From positions 1-42,028 of the forward strand of contig CAJWPE010000007.1 of the NCBI GenBank assembly GCA_913045625.1: 42,028 nt of DNA, given 5' to 3'. This DNA is from an uncultured Chloroflexota bacterium. GTDB lineage: Bacteria > Chloroflexota > Dehalococcoidia > Lucifugimonadales > UBA826. Shown here in pieces: positions 7,578-16,405 of this stretch. Each line of letters opens with the position of its first letter. Positions within the stretch are counted from its first letter, which is position 1. The notes beneath the pieces were generated by a model that was not told the DNA's origin, made no database searches, and was given only the letters and a program-made list of their open reading frames with translations. The translations under genes were made by a program, and so were the position numbers.

Positions 7578-8822
7578 ATGGTTAAACTACCTTTAGACAA
7601 ACAAGCATTATCCGGATTAAGAGTATTAGATTTCTCATGGATTGTTGCAGGACCTCAAAACACTAGAATATTAGCTGACTTTGGTGCTGAAGTCATAAAA
7701 ATCGAAAATGAAGCCAGCTTGGATTATGCCCGTCACATTGCATCCCCTTTTGCAAATGGTTCTCCAAATAAGAGCCCATTACACTCAACTCTAAACAGAA
7801 ACAAAAAAAGCATCACTCTCAATGTGATGCATCCAGAAGGAATGGAATATTTAAAAGAACTAATCTCTATTTCAGATGTAATTGTAGAAAATTTTAGCGC
7901 TAAAGTTCTTGAAAAATGGGGACTAGGATATGAAGAACAGAAAAAAATTAGGCCCGATATCATCTATTGCAGTATGTCAGGTTTTGGTCATAGTGGAAGA
8001 GATAAAGGCTACGTAACCTGGGGGCCTACAGCTCAGGCAATTTCTGGTCTTACTTACATGTCTGGACTACCTCAAGAAGAATCAGCTGGATGGGGATTTT
8101 CTTACATGGACCATACAGGAGGGTTTTATGGCTGTATGGCTATACTAATGGCAGTTATCCACAGAAATAAAACAGGTGAAGGGCAACACTTAGACCTATC
8201 TCAAGTTGAAGCCGGAATAGGATTAACCGGAACAGCAATTCTAGATTACACAGTTAACAATAGACCATTTAGGCGTCCCGAAATGCCTCCTGGAAACAGG
8301 GCTCCCGAAAGAAGAATTGCTCCCCATAATTCCTATCAATGTAAAGGTGATGATCGTTGGTGCGTGATTTCAGTAACTAATGATATGGAGTGGAATTTAC
8401 TAGTTGAATCTATGGAAAATCCAAGTTGGGCCCAAGACACAACCTTTTCATCTATGGAATCAAGGGTAACTAACCAAGATGAGCTAGATAATAATATAAA
8501 CCAATGGACTCAACAATTCACGCCACAAGAAATCATGAAACTACTGCAAGAAAAAGGAGTCCCTTGTGGTGCCGTTCAAACACCTAGTGAAAGAGTAGAA
8601 CAAGATCAGCAACTGAAACATAGAAATTTCATTGCTACCGCTCCTCATGCTGAATTAGAAACTGCTAGAGTAGAGTCTATTCCTATGAACATGTCTGAAA
8701 CACCATGGCAAATGAAAACATCCGCCCCTCTTCTAGGGGAACATTCTGCAGATATTTACTTAGATCTTCTAGGGGTGCCTGGAGAAGACCTTGGAAGACT
8801 TTATGAGGAGGGAATTGCGTAA
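7578..8822 (+). CDS. Family III CoA-transferase (CaiB/BaiF), first of a tandem pair
   Basis: A 414-residue CoA-transferase. The start at 7578 (MVKLPLDKQALSG) is preferred over an in-frame ATG at 7524 because AAGGA precedes it and a TATAAT box lies in the extra stretch. The N-terminal motif is VLDFSWIVAGPQNTRILADFGAEVIK, read as two adjoining blocks. The mid-protein GEGQHLDLSQVEA segment carries the conserved Asp, with Glu where the neighbour at 4274 has Asp (DVSMMD). Its stop overlaps the next CoA-transferase start by one base (TAATG), so the two are translationally coupled and may form a heteromer, as known for SmtAB and BbsEF. The acyl substrate is unknown. Confidence 0.9.
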   Translation: MVKLPLDKQALSGLRVLDFSWIVAGPQNTRILADFGAEVIKIENEASLDYARHIASPFANGSPNKSPLHSTLNRNKKSITLNVMHPEGMEYLKELISISDVIVENFSAKVLEKWGLGYEEQKKIRPDIIYCSMSGFGHSGRDKGYVTWGPTAQAISGLTYMSGLPQEESAGWGFSYMDHTGGFYGCMAILMAVIHRNKTGEGQHLDLSQVEAGIGLTGTAILDYTVNNRPFRRPEMPPGNRAPERRIAPHNSYQCKGDDRWCVISVTNDMEWNLLVESMENPSWAQDTTFSSMESRVTNQDELDNNINQWTQQFTPQEIMKLLQEKGVPCGAVQTPSERVEQDQQLKHRNFIATAPHAELETARVESIPMNMSETPWQMKTSAPLLGEHSADIYLDLLGVPGEDLGRLYEEGIA

Positions 8823-10084
8823 TGGCGAGTGCATTAGATGGAATTACAGTTTTAGAGCTATGTGGGGAAAGAGGTCAATTGATGGGCAAACTCATGGGTG
8901 ACATGGGAGCCCGAATAATCAAAGTCGAACCAATTGGAGGGTCTGACACAAGAAATATCGGTCCATTTAAAGATGATGAAATCAACAAAAATCAAAGTTT
9001 ATATTTTTGGTCCAATAACACTTCTAAAGAAAGCATAGAAGTAGACATCAGCTCCTCAGAAGGAATAGAAATTATCAAATCTTTATCTAAAATCTGTGAT
9101 GTGGTTTTTGAAGATTATGACCCTGGGTATTTAAAATCTCTTGGGTTAGGATATGAAGAATTATCAAAGAATCACCCTGAATTGATAATGACATCATTAA
9201 CAGCATTTGGGCAGGATGGACCATACAGAGATTATAAGTCAACAGATCTAGTAGCTTTAGCAATGGGTGGGCAAATGCACTCATGCGGATACGATGATCT
9301 CCCAGGAGCACCACCTATCAGACCGTATGGAGACCATGGAAATTATATAGCCGCACACTACGGATTAATGGGGACCTTATCAGCATTAATTTACAGAGAT
9401 TTTTCGGGAAAAGGTCAATATATTGATGCTTCGGCACATGAGGCATGCTCTTCAACCACAGAAGTAGCATTACCGGCCTATTTATACCCTCCAAACAAAG
9501 AAGTTTTCAGGCAAACTGGCAGACATGCAGCTACATTCCCATCAGCAAAAACCTTATGTAAAACAGTAGACAACAAATATCTGATTGTATTCAGAATTTT
9601 CATGGATTTAAGTTCATGGATAGCTTTAGTCAAATGGATGGATCTTCATGGAATGGCAGAAGATTTAGCCGACCAGAAGTTTAAAGACATGGCTGCTAAC
9701 AGAACTGCCGGTACAGAAGATGGTGACTACGCAATGGAAGTATTAAGAAAATTTATTGCAACTCGACCAGCTGAAGAAGTTTATAGAAAGTCTCAAGAAC
9801 TAAGATTTCCTTGGGGTGTGGTGAGATCTCCTGAAGAAAATCTTGATGATCCACATTTTAATGAAGATAGGGGGATGTTTACAGAAATTGAACACCCTGA
9901 AATAGGAAATGGTATTTCATACACATATGTAGGCAGGCCATACAACTTTAAAGGGACTCCTTGGAGTGCTACACGACCTCCATTACTAGCAGAAAATACC
10001 CAAAAAATTTTAGAAGAAGACTTAAGCTTTTCTACTGAAAAAATATCTGATTTGATTTCTTCAGGTGTAATTGGAGTAAATTAA
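8822..10084 (+). CDS. Family III CoA-transferase (CaiB/BaiF), second of a tandem pair
   Basis: A 420-residue protein coupled to the preceding CoA-transferase. It begins with the family motif VLELCGERGQLMGKLMGDMG and continues to IKVEPIGGSD. The central GKGQYIDASAHEA segment again has Glu where the enzyme at 4274 has Asp. It is clearly diverged from its neighbour, so the pair looks like two subunits, not a recent duplication. Two base pairs separate it from the frameshifted NTF2-like gene, which is probably in the same transcript. A heteromeric CoA-transferase is my inference from the one-base overlap and the sequence divergence. Confidence 0.88.
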   Translation: MASALDGITVLELCGERGQLMGKLMGDMGARIIKVEPIGGSDTRNIGPFKDDEINKNQSLYFWSNNTSKESIEVDISSSEGIEIIKSLSKICDVVFEDYDPGYLKSLGLGYEELSKNHPELIMTSLTAFGQDGPYRDYKSTDLVALAMGGQMHSCGYDDLPGAPPIRPYGDHGNYIAAHYGLMGTLSALIYRDFSGKGQYIDASAHEACSSTTEVALPAYLYPPNKEVFRQTGRHAATFPSAKTLCKTVDNKYLIVFRIFMDLSSWIALVKWMDLHGMAEDLADQKFKDMAANRTAGTEDGDYAMEVLRKFIATRPAEEVYRKSQELRFPWGVVRSPEENLDDPHFNEDRGMFTEIEHPEIGNGISYTYVGRPYNFKGTPWSATRPPLLAENTQKILEEDLSFSTEKISDLISSGVIGVN

Positions 10085-10086
10085 AA

Positions 10087-10505
10087 ATGAAAAATTCTGA
10101 AAAAGAAGCGATTGAAACTGCTATTTTATGGAACGAAGAAGGATTCAATAAACGAGATAGAAAAATTTCAGTAGATTTGATGCATTTTCCTCATGTCAGA
10201 TTATGGAATAATCAATTTTCAATATTTAATTCTGAAGAAGAATTTTTAAAAGGATTTGATCAGCAAACCCAAAAGCTAGAACAAGAAGGCTGGACTCACA
10301 CAGTTACTAAGATATTAAATCAGTCCAATCTGATGAATCCAAAGTTCACCTATTACTTCTACAATCTAGACGAAACAAAGATGACATTGAAATTGAAAAT
10401 TTTCAAACATTATGGATTATGACAAAAATTGATGGAAAATGGGGAATTAGATTTAGGTCATCATTTCTTTCAGGAGCATCCCAAATTTCAGAAATCACTA
10501 TTTAA
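10087..10505 (+). pseudogene. NTF2-like/SnoaL-like small protein, frameshifted
   Basis: The first frame runs 10087-10422 (111 residues) and ends abruptly. The +1 frame carries the natural continuation: from about 10376 it reads KDDIEIENFQTLWIMTKIDG, then KWGIRFRSSF, and stops at 10505. The WIMTKIDGKWGIRFRSS ending is what NTF2/SnoaL-like (DUF4440-type) folds look like at their last strands. One A missing from the ACAAAG tract near 10375-10381 restores a single frame of about 139 residues. This is either a sequencing or assembly error in a homopolymer or a genuine recent mutation. Function unknown; it is co-directional with the tandem CoA-transferases. Confidence 0.7.
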
Positions 10506-10590
10506 ATAAAAAATCTTCCAAAACTAGTACCCAATCAAGGAATCTTTATGGATAATGTAATCAAATCATTATGAATATAAAGTTAAAATT

Positions 10591-11631
10591 ATGCGTATAG
10601 AAACCGACATCAAATTAGATTATCAGGACGTATTACTCAAACCTAAAAGATCAAAATTATCTTCTCGAAAAGAAGTTTTGATGGAACGTGAATTTAAATT
10701 CCCACATTCAGGTTTAAAATTTAATACACTTCCCATTATGGCTTCCAATATGGATGGAGTTGGCACTTTTGCTATGGCAAAAGTTTTACAAAAAAGAAAA
10801 ATGCTCACTGTGATTAGAAAGCATTATTCTATAGATGACTGGAAAAAAGCTTTTAAAAATGATTTAGACCATCAATATATTTCTGTGTGTACAGGTATTA
10901 ATCAAATGTGGGAAGAAGATGCAATTGACTTTAATACATTAAAAAAAGTTCTTGATGAATTTCCAGAGATTCCGTTTATCACTATTGATGTAGCAAATGG
11001 ATATCATCAGAATTTTGTAGACTTTATAAAACAAGTAAGAGATTCATTTCCTTATAAAACTATAATTGCAGGAAACGTAATTACTGCTGAAATGACAGAA
11101 GAATTAATTCTAAACGGCGTAGATATTGTGAAATGTGGAATAGGTCCTGGCTCTGTTTGTACCACCAGGCTAATGACTGGAGTAGGTATCCCTCAATTAT
11201 CAGGAATGATTGAGTGTGCAGATGCTGCACATGGTGTTGGAGGATTAGTAATAGCTGATGGCGGGTGTGTTTATCCTGGGGACGTAGCAAAAGCATTTGG
11301 TGCGGGATCCGACTTTGTCATGCTTGGAGGCATGCTAGCAGGCCATGATGAATCTGAAGGTACAGTAAAAGATGGACAAATCGAATTTTATGGAATGAGT
11401 TCTGATACTGCCATGTCGATTCACGGATCTGAAAAAGCAGGATATCGTAGCTCAGAAGGTAAATTAGTTACACTTCAACATAGAGGCTCAGTAGAGGACA
11501 CATTAGTAGAAATAATAGGCGGCGTTAGATCCGCTTGCACTTATATAGGTGCTAAAAGAATCAAAGATATGCCAAAATGCTCTACTTTTGTAAGGGTTAA
11601 CCAACAAGTCAATACTGTTTTTGACAACTAG
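10591..11631 (+). CDS. guaC: GMP reductase
   Basis: Converts GMP to IMP with NADPH and ammonia release, feeding guanine nucleotides back to the adenine branch. The 346 residues match E. coli GuaC (347) almost end to end. Examples are MRIETDIKLDYQDVLLKPKR at the start, IDVANGY (132-138), and the loop GIGPGSVCTTR with catalytic Cys190, followed by ADGGC and MLGGMLAG. It lacks the CBS domains of IMP dehydrogenase. There is no clear Shine-Dalgarno; TATAAA lies 9 bases before the ATG, so translation may be near-leaderless. It fits functionally with the purine salvage operon at 17998-23975. Confidence 0.95.
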   Translation: MRIETDIKLDYQDVLLKPKRSKLSSRKEVLMEREFKFPHSGLKFNTLPIMASNMDGVGTFAMAKVLQKRKMLTVIRKHYSIDDWKKAFKNDLDHQYISVCTGINQMWEEDAIDFNTLKKVLDEFPEIPFITIDVANGYHQNFVDFIKQVRDSFPYKTIIAGNVITAEMTEELILNGVDIVKCGIGPGSVCTTRLMTGVGIPQLSGMIECADAAHGVGGLVIADGGCVYPGDVAKAFGAGSDFVMLGGMLAGHDESEGTVKDGQIEFYGMSSDTAMSIHGSEKAGYRSSEGKLVTLQHRGSVEDTLVEIIGGVRSACTYIGAKRIKDMPKCSTFVRVNQQVNTVFDN

Positions 11632-11636
11632 AATTA

Positions 11637-11753
11637 ATGAAAATTAAATTTTCTACCATCTCATACAATATTGGATTTTTTGGTTGTCTCATCCCCTTAA
11701 TAATTTTATTCCTAATATTTTTTGGTTTTTGCAGAGCAGGTAACGTTTTGTAA
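11637..11753 (+). CDS. Possible 38-aa single-pass membrane peptide
   Basis: A short ORF starting 6 bases after guaC. It has a basic start (MKIKFS), about 20 consecutive hydrophobic residues (GCLIPLIILFLIFFGF) and a short CRAGNVL tail. No convincing Shine-Dalgarno is visible, and AT-rich DNA readily gives hydrophobic short ORFs, so it may be spurious. Translational coupling to guaC would be the only way I can see for it to be expressed. Confidence 0.22.
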   Translation: MKIKFSTISYNIGFFGCLIPLIILFLIFFGFCRAGNVL

Positions 11754-11802
11754 AAGGCTATATAATGCCCGCAATTTAACTATCAAAAATATAGGATTAG
11801 AA

Positions 11803-12837
11803 ATGAAAGCTGCTTTTTATGTCGCACCCAATCAAATGGAAATTCACGAATATGAAACTCCCAGTCCAGAACTAGGGGAAGTATTAGTCAAAATCCGTGC
11901 AACTGGAATTTGTGGATCAGATTTAAATATGAATTTAGCAAAAACAGGACCAGACATTGCTCCTTCAGGTCATGAAATAGCTGGTGAAATCGTTGATGTT
12001 GGTAAAGGGGTAAGCTCTGAAAATATTGGTAAAAAAGTCGCAGTTGACGGTATAGGAACCGGTAAAGCATGTTTTAAATGTTGGTATTGTAGGCAAGGAC
12101 AATATATCCATTGTCCAGATAAAAATACTAGAAGTAGCGGGGGGTTTGCTGAATATGTTTCAAAGGATCTCAGAGGATGTTTTGAAATTAGCGATTCAAT
12201 GAACTGGGAAGAAGCAGCTTTAGTAGAACCATTAGCTGTCTCTGTACATGGTGCAAGAATCGGAAATTTAAGAGGAGGGGAAACAGTAGCAATTGTTGGA
12301 TCAGGGACAATTGGACTGACATCTATTACTGCAGCCAAAGAATTAGGAGCAGGTCAAATTTTTGTATCTGCAAGACACAAACAACAAGAAGAAATGGCAC
12401 TAAAACTTGGAGCCACTGCAGTTTCAAGTTCAGAGGAAAACCAACTAGAAGAATTAGTTTTAGATCATACTAATGGTCGAGGCGCTGACCTCACTCTAGA
12501 AACAGTAGGAGGTAGTACTTCAGTAACTCTATCTCAATCAATGAACGTCACTAGAAGGCAAGGTAGAGTAGTAATTTTAGGAGTTTTTTATGGAAATCAA
12601 GCTATAGACTGGAATGGTCCTGTTCTTAAAGAACTTACTGTTCAAGGGTCTAGTTGTTATGGTTTAGTTGATGGAATCCATGATTATGAGGCTTCTGTAG
12701 AAATACTTTCTAGACCTCACGTTAACCTACAGGAAATCGTTACTCACAGATTTTCACTTGATGATATTCAAAAAGGTTTTGAAGCCGCTTATGATAAAAA
12801 AACCGGTTCCCTCAAAGTACAAATACTTCAAAATTAG
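11803..12837 (+). CDS. Zinc-dependent medium-chain alcohol/polyol dehydrogenase
   Basis: An NAD(P)-dependent MDR dehydrogenase of 344 residues, similar in plan to threonine and sorbitol dehydrogenases. The start at 11803 (MKAAFYVAPN) is chosen over an upstream in-frame codon at 11722 because AGGA lies just before it and the family begins here. Visible are the catalytic zinc site (CGSD, GHEIAG), the four-Cys structural zinc lobe (CFKCWYCRQGQYIHC) and the nucleotide-binding GSGTIGL. A GMC oxidoreductase follows after 12 bases, so the two probably act on related alcohols or aldehydes. The specific substrate is not determined. Confidence 0.88.
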   Translation: MKAAFYVAPNQMEIHEYETPSPELGEVLVKIRATGICGSDLNMNLAKTGPDIAPSGHEIAGEIVDVGKGVSSENIGKKVAVDGIGTGKACFKCWYCRQGQYIHCPDKNTRSSGGFAEYVSKDLRGCFEISDSMNWEEAALVEPLAVSVHGARIGNLRGGETVAIVGSGTIGLTSITAAKELGAGQIFVSARHKQQEEMALKLGATAVSSSEENQLEELVLDHTNGRGADLTLETVGGSTSVTLSQSMNVTRRQGRVVILGVFYGNQAIDWNGPVLKELTVQGSSCYGLVDGIHDYEASVEILSRPHVNLQEIVTHRFSLDDIQKGFEAAYDKKTGSLKVQILQN

Positions 12838-12849
12838 AAAGGTGCTTCT

Positions 12850-14433
12850 ATGGAATATGATTATGTAGTAATCGGTTCAGGTTCAGCTGGCTCTATTTTG
12901 GCTTCAAGACTATCTGAAAACCCTAACAATTCAGTTTTATTGTTAGAAGGTGGACCAGATTATCAAAATTTTGACGAAATACCTGAAGATATCAAATTAG
13001 GATATGCAACTGGAACTCACCTAGCTATTTACGAACATCATGATTGGGGTCACACAGGATTAGTGGGTGATTACGATGAAGTCAAAGACAGAGAAATTAG
13101 ATTACCCAGAGGCAAAATCACAGGTGGTAGCAGCTCAATCAATGGTCAAATTTTCCTCAGAGGCCTTACTCATGATTTCGAATTATGGAATCGAAAGGGA
13201 CTTAATAAATGGAAATATGAAGATGTACTTCCTTATTTCAACAAGCTAGAAAACGATTTAGACTTTTCAGATGATTTCCATGGTTCTGATGGACCAATTC
13301 TTGCTCAACGTTTCCCTAAACATGAATGGACTGAACCTCAAAAACTTTTTTTTGATGCTTGTATTAATGAAGGATACCCAATTGCAAAGGATTTAAATTT
13401 GCCCGATGCAACAGGTGTAGGGCCATTTCCATGTAATAACTATCAGGGCATCAGAATGAGCACAGCTATAGGATATTTATCAGATTCTCGACATCGATTA
13501 AATTTAACCATTAGATCGAATTGTTATGTAACAAAGTTATTAATAAACAATCAACAAATTCAAGGTGTGGACGTAGAAAGTAATGGAGAGCAATTTAGAG
13601 TTTATGGAGATAAAGTAATTTTATCGGCAGGAACTATTTCAAGCCCTCATATTTTACTTTTATCTGGTATAGGTCCAGAAGATGAATTAAAAAAACATGG
13701 CATACAACAAATTGTTAACCTACCTGGAGTAGGGAAAAACTTAAGAGATCACCCAATGAATTATGTAAAAATGGGTGTAAAAGATATAACAAAATTAGAC
13801 ACATCTAAGCCTATGTTGCAAGTTGGTCTAAGATATTCTTCTTCATCTGCACCTGAAATGCCTGACGATATGATTTTATATATGAATTCATATGCTTCTG
13901 AAGGAGACTACAGAGATATTCTTTTTGATAGAGAAAAAAACCATAATTCAGAATTAACTGGCATCCAAATTGCAGTTTTACTTTATCTTGCCACTAGCCA
14001 AGGATCCGTTTCATTAAAATCTAGTAATCCTCACGATAAGCCTAATGTCACTCTAAACTTACTAAAAAGCGAACTAGATGTAAAAAGAATGGCAGAAGGT
14101 ATCAGAAAAGCAGACGAAATTATGCACAATTCAGAATTATCTGATTTTGTTACACATAGACAAAGCCCCTCAGATGAAATTTTAAGCGACGATGAAAAAT
14201 TCCACTCTTGGTTGAGGCGCTCAACTCTTACCGGAAACCACATGACAAGCTCTTGCTCAATGGGAATAGAATCTAATCAAATGGCTGTAGTAGATCAAAA
14301 TTGTAAAGTTTATGGAATTGATAACCTATATATTGCCGACGCCTCAGTCATGCCAGATGCAGTAAGAGCAAACACAAACGTAACAACAATGATGTTAGCA
14401 GAAAGAGTTTCTGATTTATTATCTAAACTTTAA
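12850..14433 (+). CDS. GMC family FAD-dependent oxidoreductase (choline dehydrogenase-like)
   Basis: A 527-residue glucose-methanol-choline oxidoreductase that oxidises primary alcohols using FAD. It shows the N-terminal dinucleotide-binding motif GSGSAG (9-14), the LPRGKITGGSSSINGQ signature near residue 85-100, the second GMC signature (GTISSPHILLLSGIGP) and the C-terminal FAD/active-site region (ADASVMPDAVRANTN). AAAGGTG precedes the ATG. It is probably cotranscribed with the zinc dehydrogenase 12 bases upstream. Substrate unknown; choline is only the best-known member's substrate. Confidence 0.9.
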   Translation: MEYDYVVIGSGSAGSILASRLSENPNNSVLLLEGGPDYQNFDEIPEDIKLGYATGTHLAIYEHHDWGHTGLVGDYDEVKDREIRLPRGKITGGSSSINGQIFLRGLTHDFELWNRKGLNKWKYEDVLPYFNKLENDLDFSDDFHGSDGPILAQRFPKHEWTEPQKLFFDACINEGYPIAKDLNLPDATGVGPFPCNNYQGIRMSTAIGYLSDSRHRLNLTIRSNCYVTKLLINNQQIQGVDVESNGEQFRVYGDKVILSAGTISSPHILLLSGIGPEDELKKHGIQQIVNLPGVGKNLRDHPMNYVKMGVKDITKLDTSKPMLQVGLRYSSSSAPEMPDDMILYMNSYASEGDYRDILFDREKNHNSELTGIQIAVLLYLATSQGSVSLKSSNPHDKPNVTLNLLKSELDVKRMAEGIRKADEIMHNSELSDFVTHRQSPSDEILSDDEKFHSWLRRSTLTGNHMTSSCSMGIESNQMAVVDQNCKVYGIDNLYIADASVMPDAVRANTNVTTMMLAERVSDLLSKL

Positions 14434-14479
14434 TTCCTTGACTTGATTTATTCATTCAAAGAAAATATATCCCTTAGAT

Positions 14480-14510
14480 TTGCATTAAAATTCCATTTCA
14501 TTGGTATGAT
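14480..14510 (+). promoter_or_regulatory. Putative promoter of tRNA-Asn
   Basis: TTGCAT (14480-14485), 19 bases, then TATGAT (14505-14510) with an extended -10 TGG immediately before it. The expected start lies about 12 bases before the mature tRNA 5' end at 14529. Confidence 0.5.
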
Positions 14511-14528
14511 GCATAGAGATTAAGATTT

Positions 14529-14603
14529 TCCGCAGTAGCTCAGTGGTAGAGCAATCGGCTGTTAACCGATCGGTCGCTGGTTCGAATCCAGCCTGCGGAG
14601 CCA
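14529..14603 (+). tRNA. tRNA-Asn (GTT)
   Basis: A complete cloverleaf: acceptor arms TCCGCAG/CTGCGGA, D-arm AGCTCAGTGGTAGAGC, anticodon stem ATCGG/CCGAT enclosing CTGTTAA (anticodon GTT), and T-arm with GGTTCGAATCC. Discriminator G at 14600 is followed by an encoded CCA (14601-14603). The PH-domain membrane gene starts 15 bases later and may be read through from the same promoter. Confidence 0.97.
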
Positions 14604-14617
14604 ATCATGGAGACAAA

Positions 14618-15145
14618 ATGTCACAAGATAAAACGAACGAAAATCCTGCTTTTGAACTAGCTGAAAACATTCCAGATTCAGCAAATATATATAAACAATC
14701 TCACGCCGCATGGATTCTACCTGCATTAACATGGTCAGTGGTACTGGTTTTGATAGCTACATTTACTGGAATATTTGCTACAGATCCAACAGGTGGACTA
14801 CTTCCATTTTTATTTGCTGCGGGAATAGCACTCCCTAGATATTACAAATGGTCTCAAACCATATTCTATATTTCCGAGGATTCATTTTATCTAAAAGGTT
14901 CGGGACTCCCATTTCAAAAAAGAAAAATTTTTAGAATCCCATTGAATACGATTGAATCTATCAAAACAAATTTTGGAATGTTTGGTAGAACACTGGGATA
15001 CGGGGATGTTGTAATCACATTTATAGACAAACGCCAATCTAGGCTTCAATTCATACAAAAATCTACTCAAATGAGTGAAGAAATCGGTTCAAAAACTGGT
15101 TTAAATGTTAATGAAGTGGATGAAAATGACGAAGATGAAAGCTAA
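14618..15145 (+). CDS. Membrane protein with bacterial PH-like domain
   Basis: A 175-residue protein. The start at 14618 is chosen because the longer frame from 14543 runs through tRNA-Asn, and GGAGA precedes this ATG. Two hydrophobic segments lie at about residues 28-50 and 54-70, followed by a domain (SEDSFYLKGSG, IPLNTIESIKTNFGMFGRTLGYGDVVITF) that looks like the bPH2/DUF304-type PH domain of YdbS/YdbT-like proteins. The tail is acidic. The role is unknown; such proteins sit in the membrane with the PH domain facing the cytoplasm. It converges on the SAP-like gene with a 4-base overlap. Confidence 0.7.
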   Translation: MSQDKTNENPAFELAENIPDSANIYKQSHAAWILPALTWSVVLVLIATFTGIFATDPTGGLLPFLFAAGIALPRYYKWSQTIFYISEDSFYLKGSGLPFQKRKIFRIPLNTIESIKTNFGMFGRTLGYGDVVITFIDKRQSRLQFIQKSTQMSEEIGSKTGLNVNEVDENDEDES

Positions 15146-15369
15146 TTCAAAATTCCTGATTTGTCTGCAGCGAGCTTCACATCATCTGACCTAAAAGCGC
15201 TCAGTACACGTTTAATGGATACTTCATCGCTTGCTTGATAAAGACCAATTATCCTATTCACTTTATCTGATTTTGATCCAGAAACTGGCAAATCTAACTG
15301 CTTTAAAGCATAAGATAAATCATCTCCGCGAAATTCTGATAAGAACTGTTCAAAATTCTCAACAGCCAT
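15142..15369 (-). CDS. Small SAP-motif-like protein
   Basis: A 75-residue protein starting at 15369 (MAVENFEQFL), where GGGAG lies 7 bases upstream; the longer frame to 15423 has no such site. The middle (YALKQLDLPVSGSKSDKVNR) has the hydrophobic and Gly/Lys spacing of a SAP-type helix-extended-helix motif, which often binds DNA. The remainder (IKRVLSAFRSDDVKLAADKS) looks helical. Function unknown; a DNA-associated role is only suggested by the motif. Confidence 0.55.
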   Translation of the reverse strand: MAVENFEQFLSEFRGDDLSYALKQLDLPVSGSKSDKVNRIIGLYQASDEVSIKRVLSAFRSDDVKLAADKSGILN

Positions 15370-15446
15370 ATATAACTCCCGTCTTTTTATGTTAATGAAA
15401 GATTTAACAACTAATTTTATCATGACTTTTCTATAATTTTACAAGT

Positions 15447-15475
15447 TTGATTAAATACTGAAGTTGGAATATCCT
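15447..15475 (+). promoter_or_regulatory. Putative promoter of degV
   Basis: TTGATT (15447-15452), 17 bases, then TATCCT (15470-15475), shortly before the AAGGAG ribosome site and the ATG at 15499. The -10 is a modest match. Confidence 0.35.
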
Positions 15476-15498
15476 GCAAGAATTGCAAGGAGTTAACA

Positions 15499-16344
15499 AT
15501 GGCAATCAAAATAGTGACTGACAGTACATGTGATTTAGATAAAAAAACAGCTCAAGATCTTTCTATTGAAATAGTCCCATTAAACGTTCATTTTGAAGAT
15601 AAGGTTTATAAAGATGGTATAGAAATAAATTCTGATGATTTTTTTGATCGATTAATTAATGGAGATATTTTCCCAAAAACATCTCAACCTTCTGTTGGTG
15701 AATTTATTGATGTATATGAAAAACTTGGAACTGATGAAAATGAAATCATTTCTATTCATATATCAGATCAACTTAGCGGGACAATCAACTCTGCGACACA
15801 AGCAGCAAAACATTTAGAAAATAAAGTTAAGGTCCACATCATAGACTCAAAACAAATTTCTATCTCACTAGGTTTATTAGCTATTGCTGCAGCAAATGCT
15901 GTTAAAGAAGGGAAAGAAATTAACGAGATTCTAAAATTGATAGAAGACTTAGTAGAACGAAGTTACGTTTACACAGCTCTCGACACATTAGAGTACCTAG
16001 AAAAAGGTGGAAGGATAGGAAAAGCCAAGTCACTTTTAGGCAAAATGCTAAACTTTAAACCTATTATAGGATCATCTAACGGAATCATTGATGCCTTTGG
16101 AAGAGGTCGCTCAAACACCGCTTGCATGATTAAATTAGAAGAATTAATTAAATCTACTGGAGAGGTTGAAACTATTGGAATTGTGTATAGCACTGATAAA
16201 TCTTTAGCTGATAAATTTGCAGATCAAATCACCCAAAATCTAAAATTAGACAATCCCCCAAAGACATACCAGATAGGACCTGTAATAGGAGTATATGGAG
16301 GACCAAATGTAATTGGAGTAGGATTCATCACAAAAAATCTTTAA
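15499..16344 (+). CDS. DegV family fatty-acid-binding protein
   Basis: A 281-residue protein of normal DegV length. The start IKIVTDSTCDL is the family's signature ligand-binding loop, and ISDQLSGTINSA and YLEKGGRIGKAKSLLG are the other conserved blocks. In Gram-positives DegV/FakB proteins bind a fatty acid and present it to the FakA kinase for phospholipid synthesis; no fakA is visible here. AAGGAG lies 6 bases before the ATG. Single gene between the SAP-like gene and the thiolase pair. Confidence 0.9.
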   Translation: MAIKIVTDSTCDLDKKTAQDLSIEIVPLNVHFEDKVYKDGIEINSDDFFDRLINGDIFPKTSQPSVGEFIDVYEKLGTDENEIISIHISDQLSGTINSATQAAKHLENKVKVHIIDSKQISISLGLLAIAAANAVKEGKEINEILKLIEDLVERSYVYTALDTLEYLEKGGRIGKAKSLLGKMLNFKPIIGSSNGIIDAFGRGRSNTACMIKLEELIKSTGEVETIGIVYSTDKSLADKFADQITQNLKLDNPPKTYQIGPVIGVYGGPNVIGVGFITKNL

Positions 16345-16405
16345 AATAAATTGAAATTGATGTACTATTCAATTTAATAATAAACATAATGTTATAAGGA
16401 CATAT

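Noticed and set aside
10540-10575. An eight-codon ORF (MDNVIKSL) with AAGGA upstream, before guaC.
   Set aside because: No repeated regulatory codon, no hairpin or T-run, and no conserved purine-sensing structure visible; probably chance.
14543-14617. N-terminal extension of the PH-domain protein.
   Set aside because: It would be translated from within tRNA-Asn; GGAGA before 14618 supports the shorter protein.
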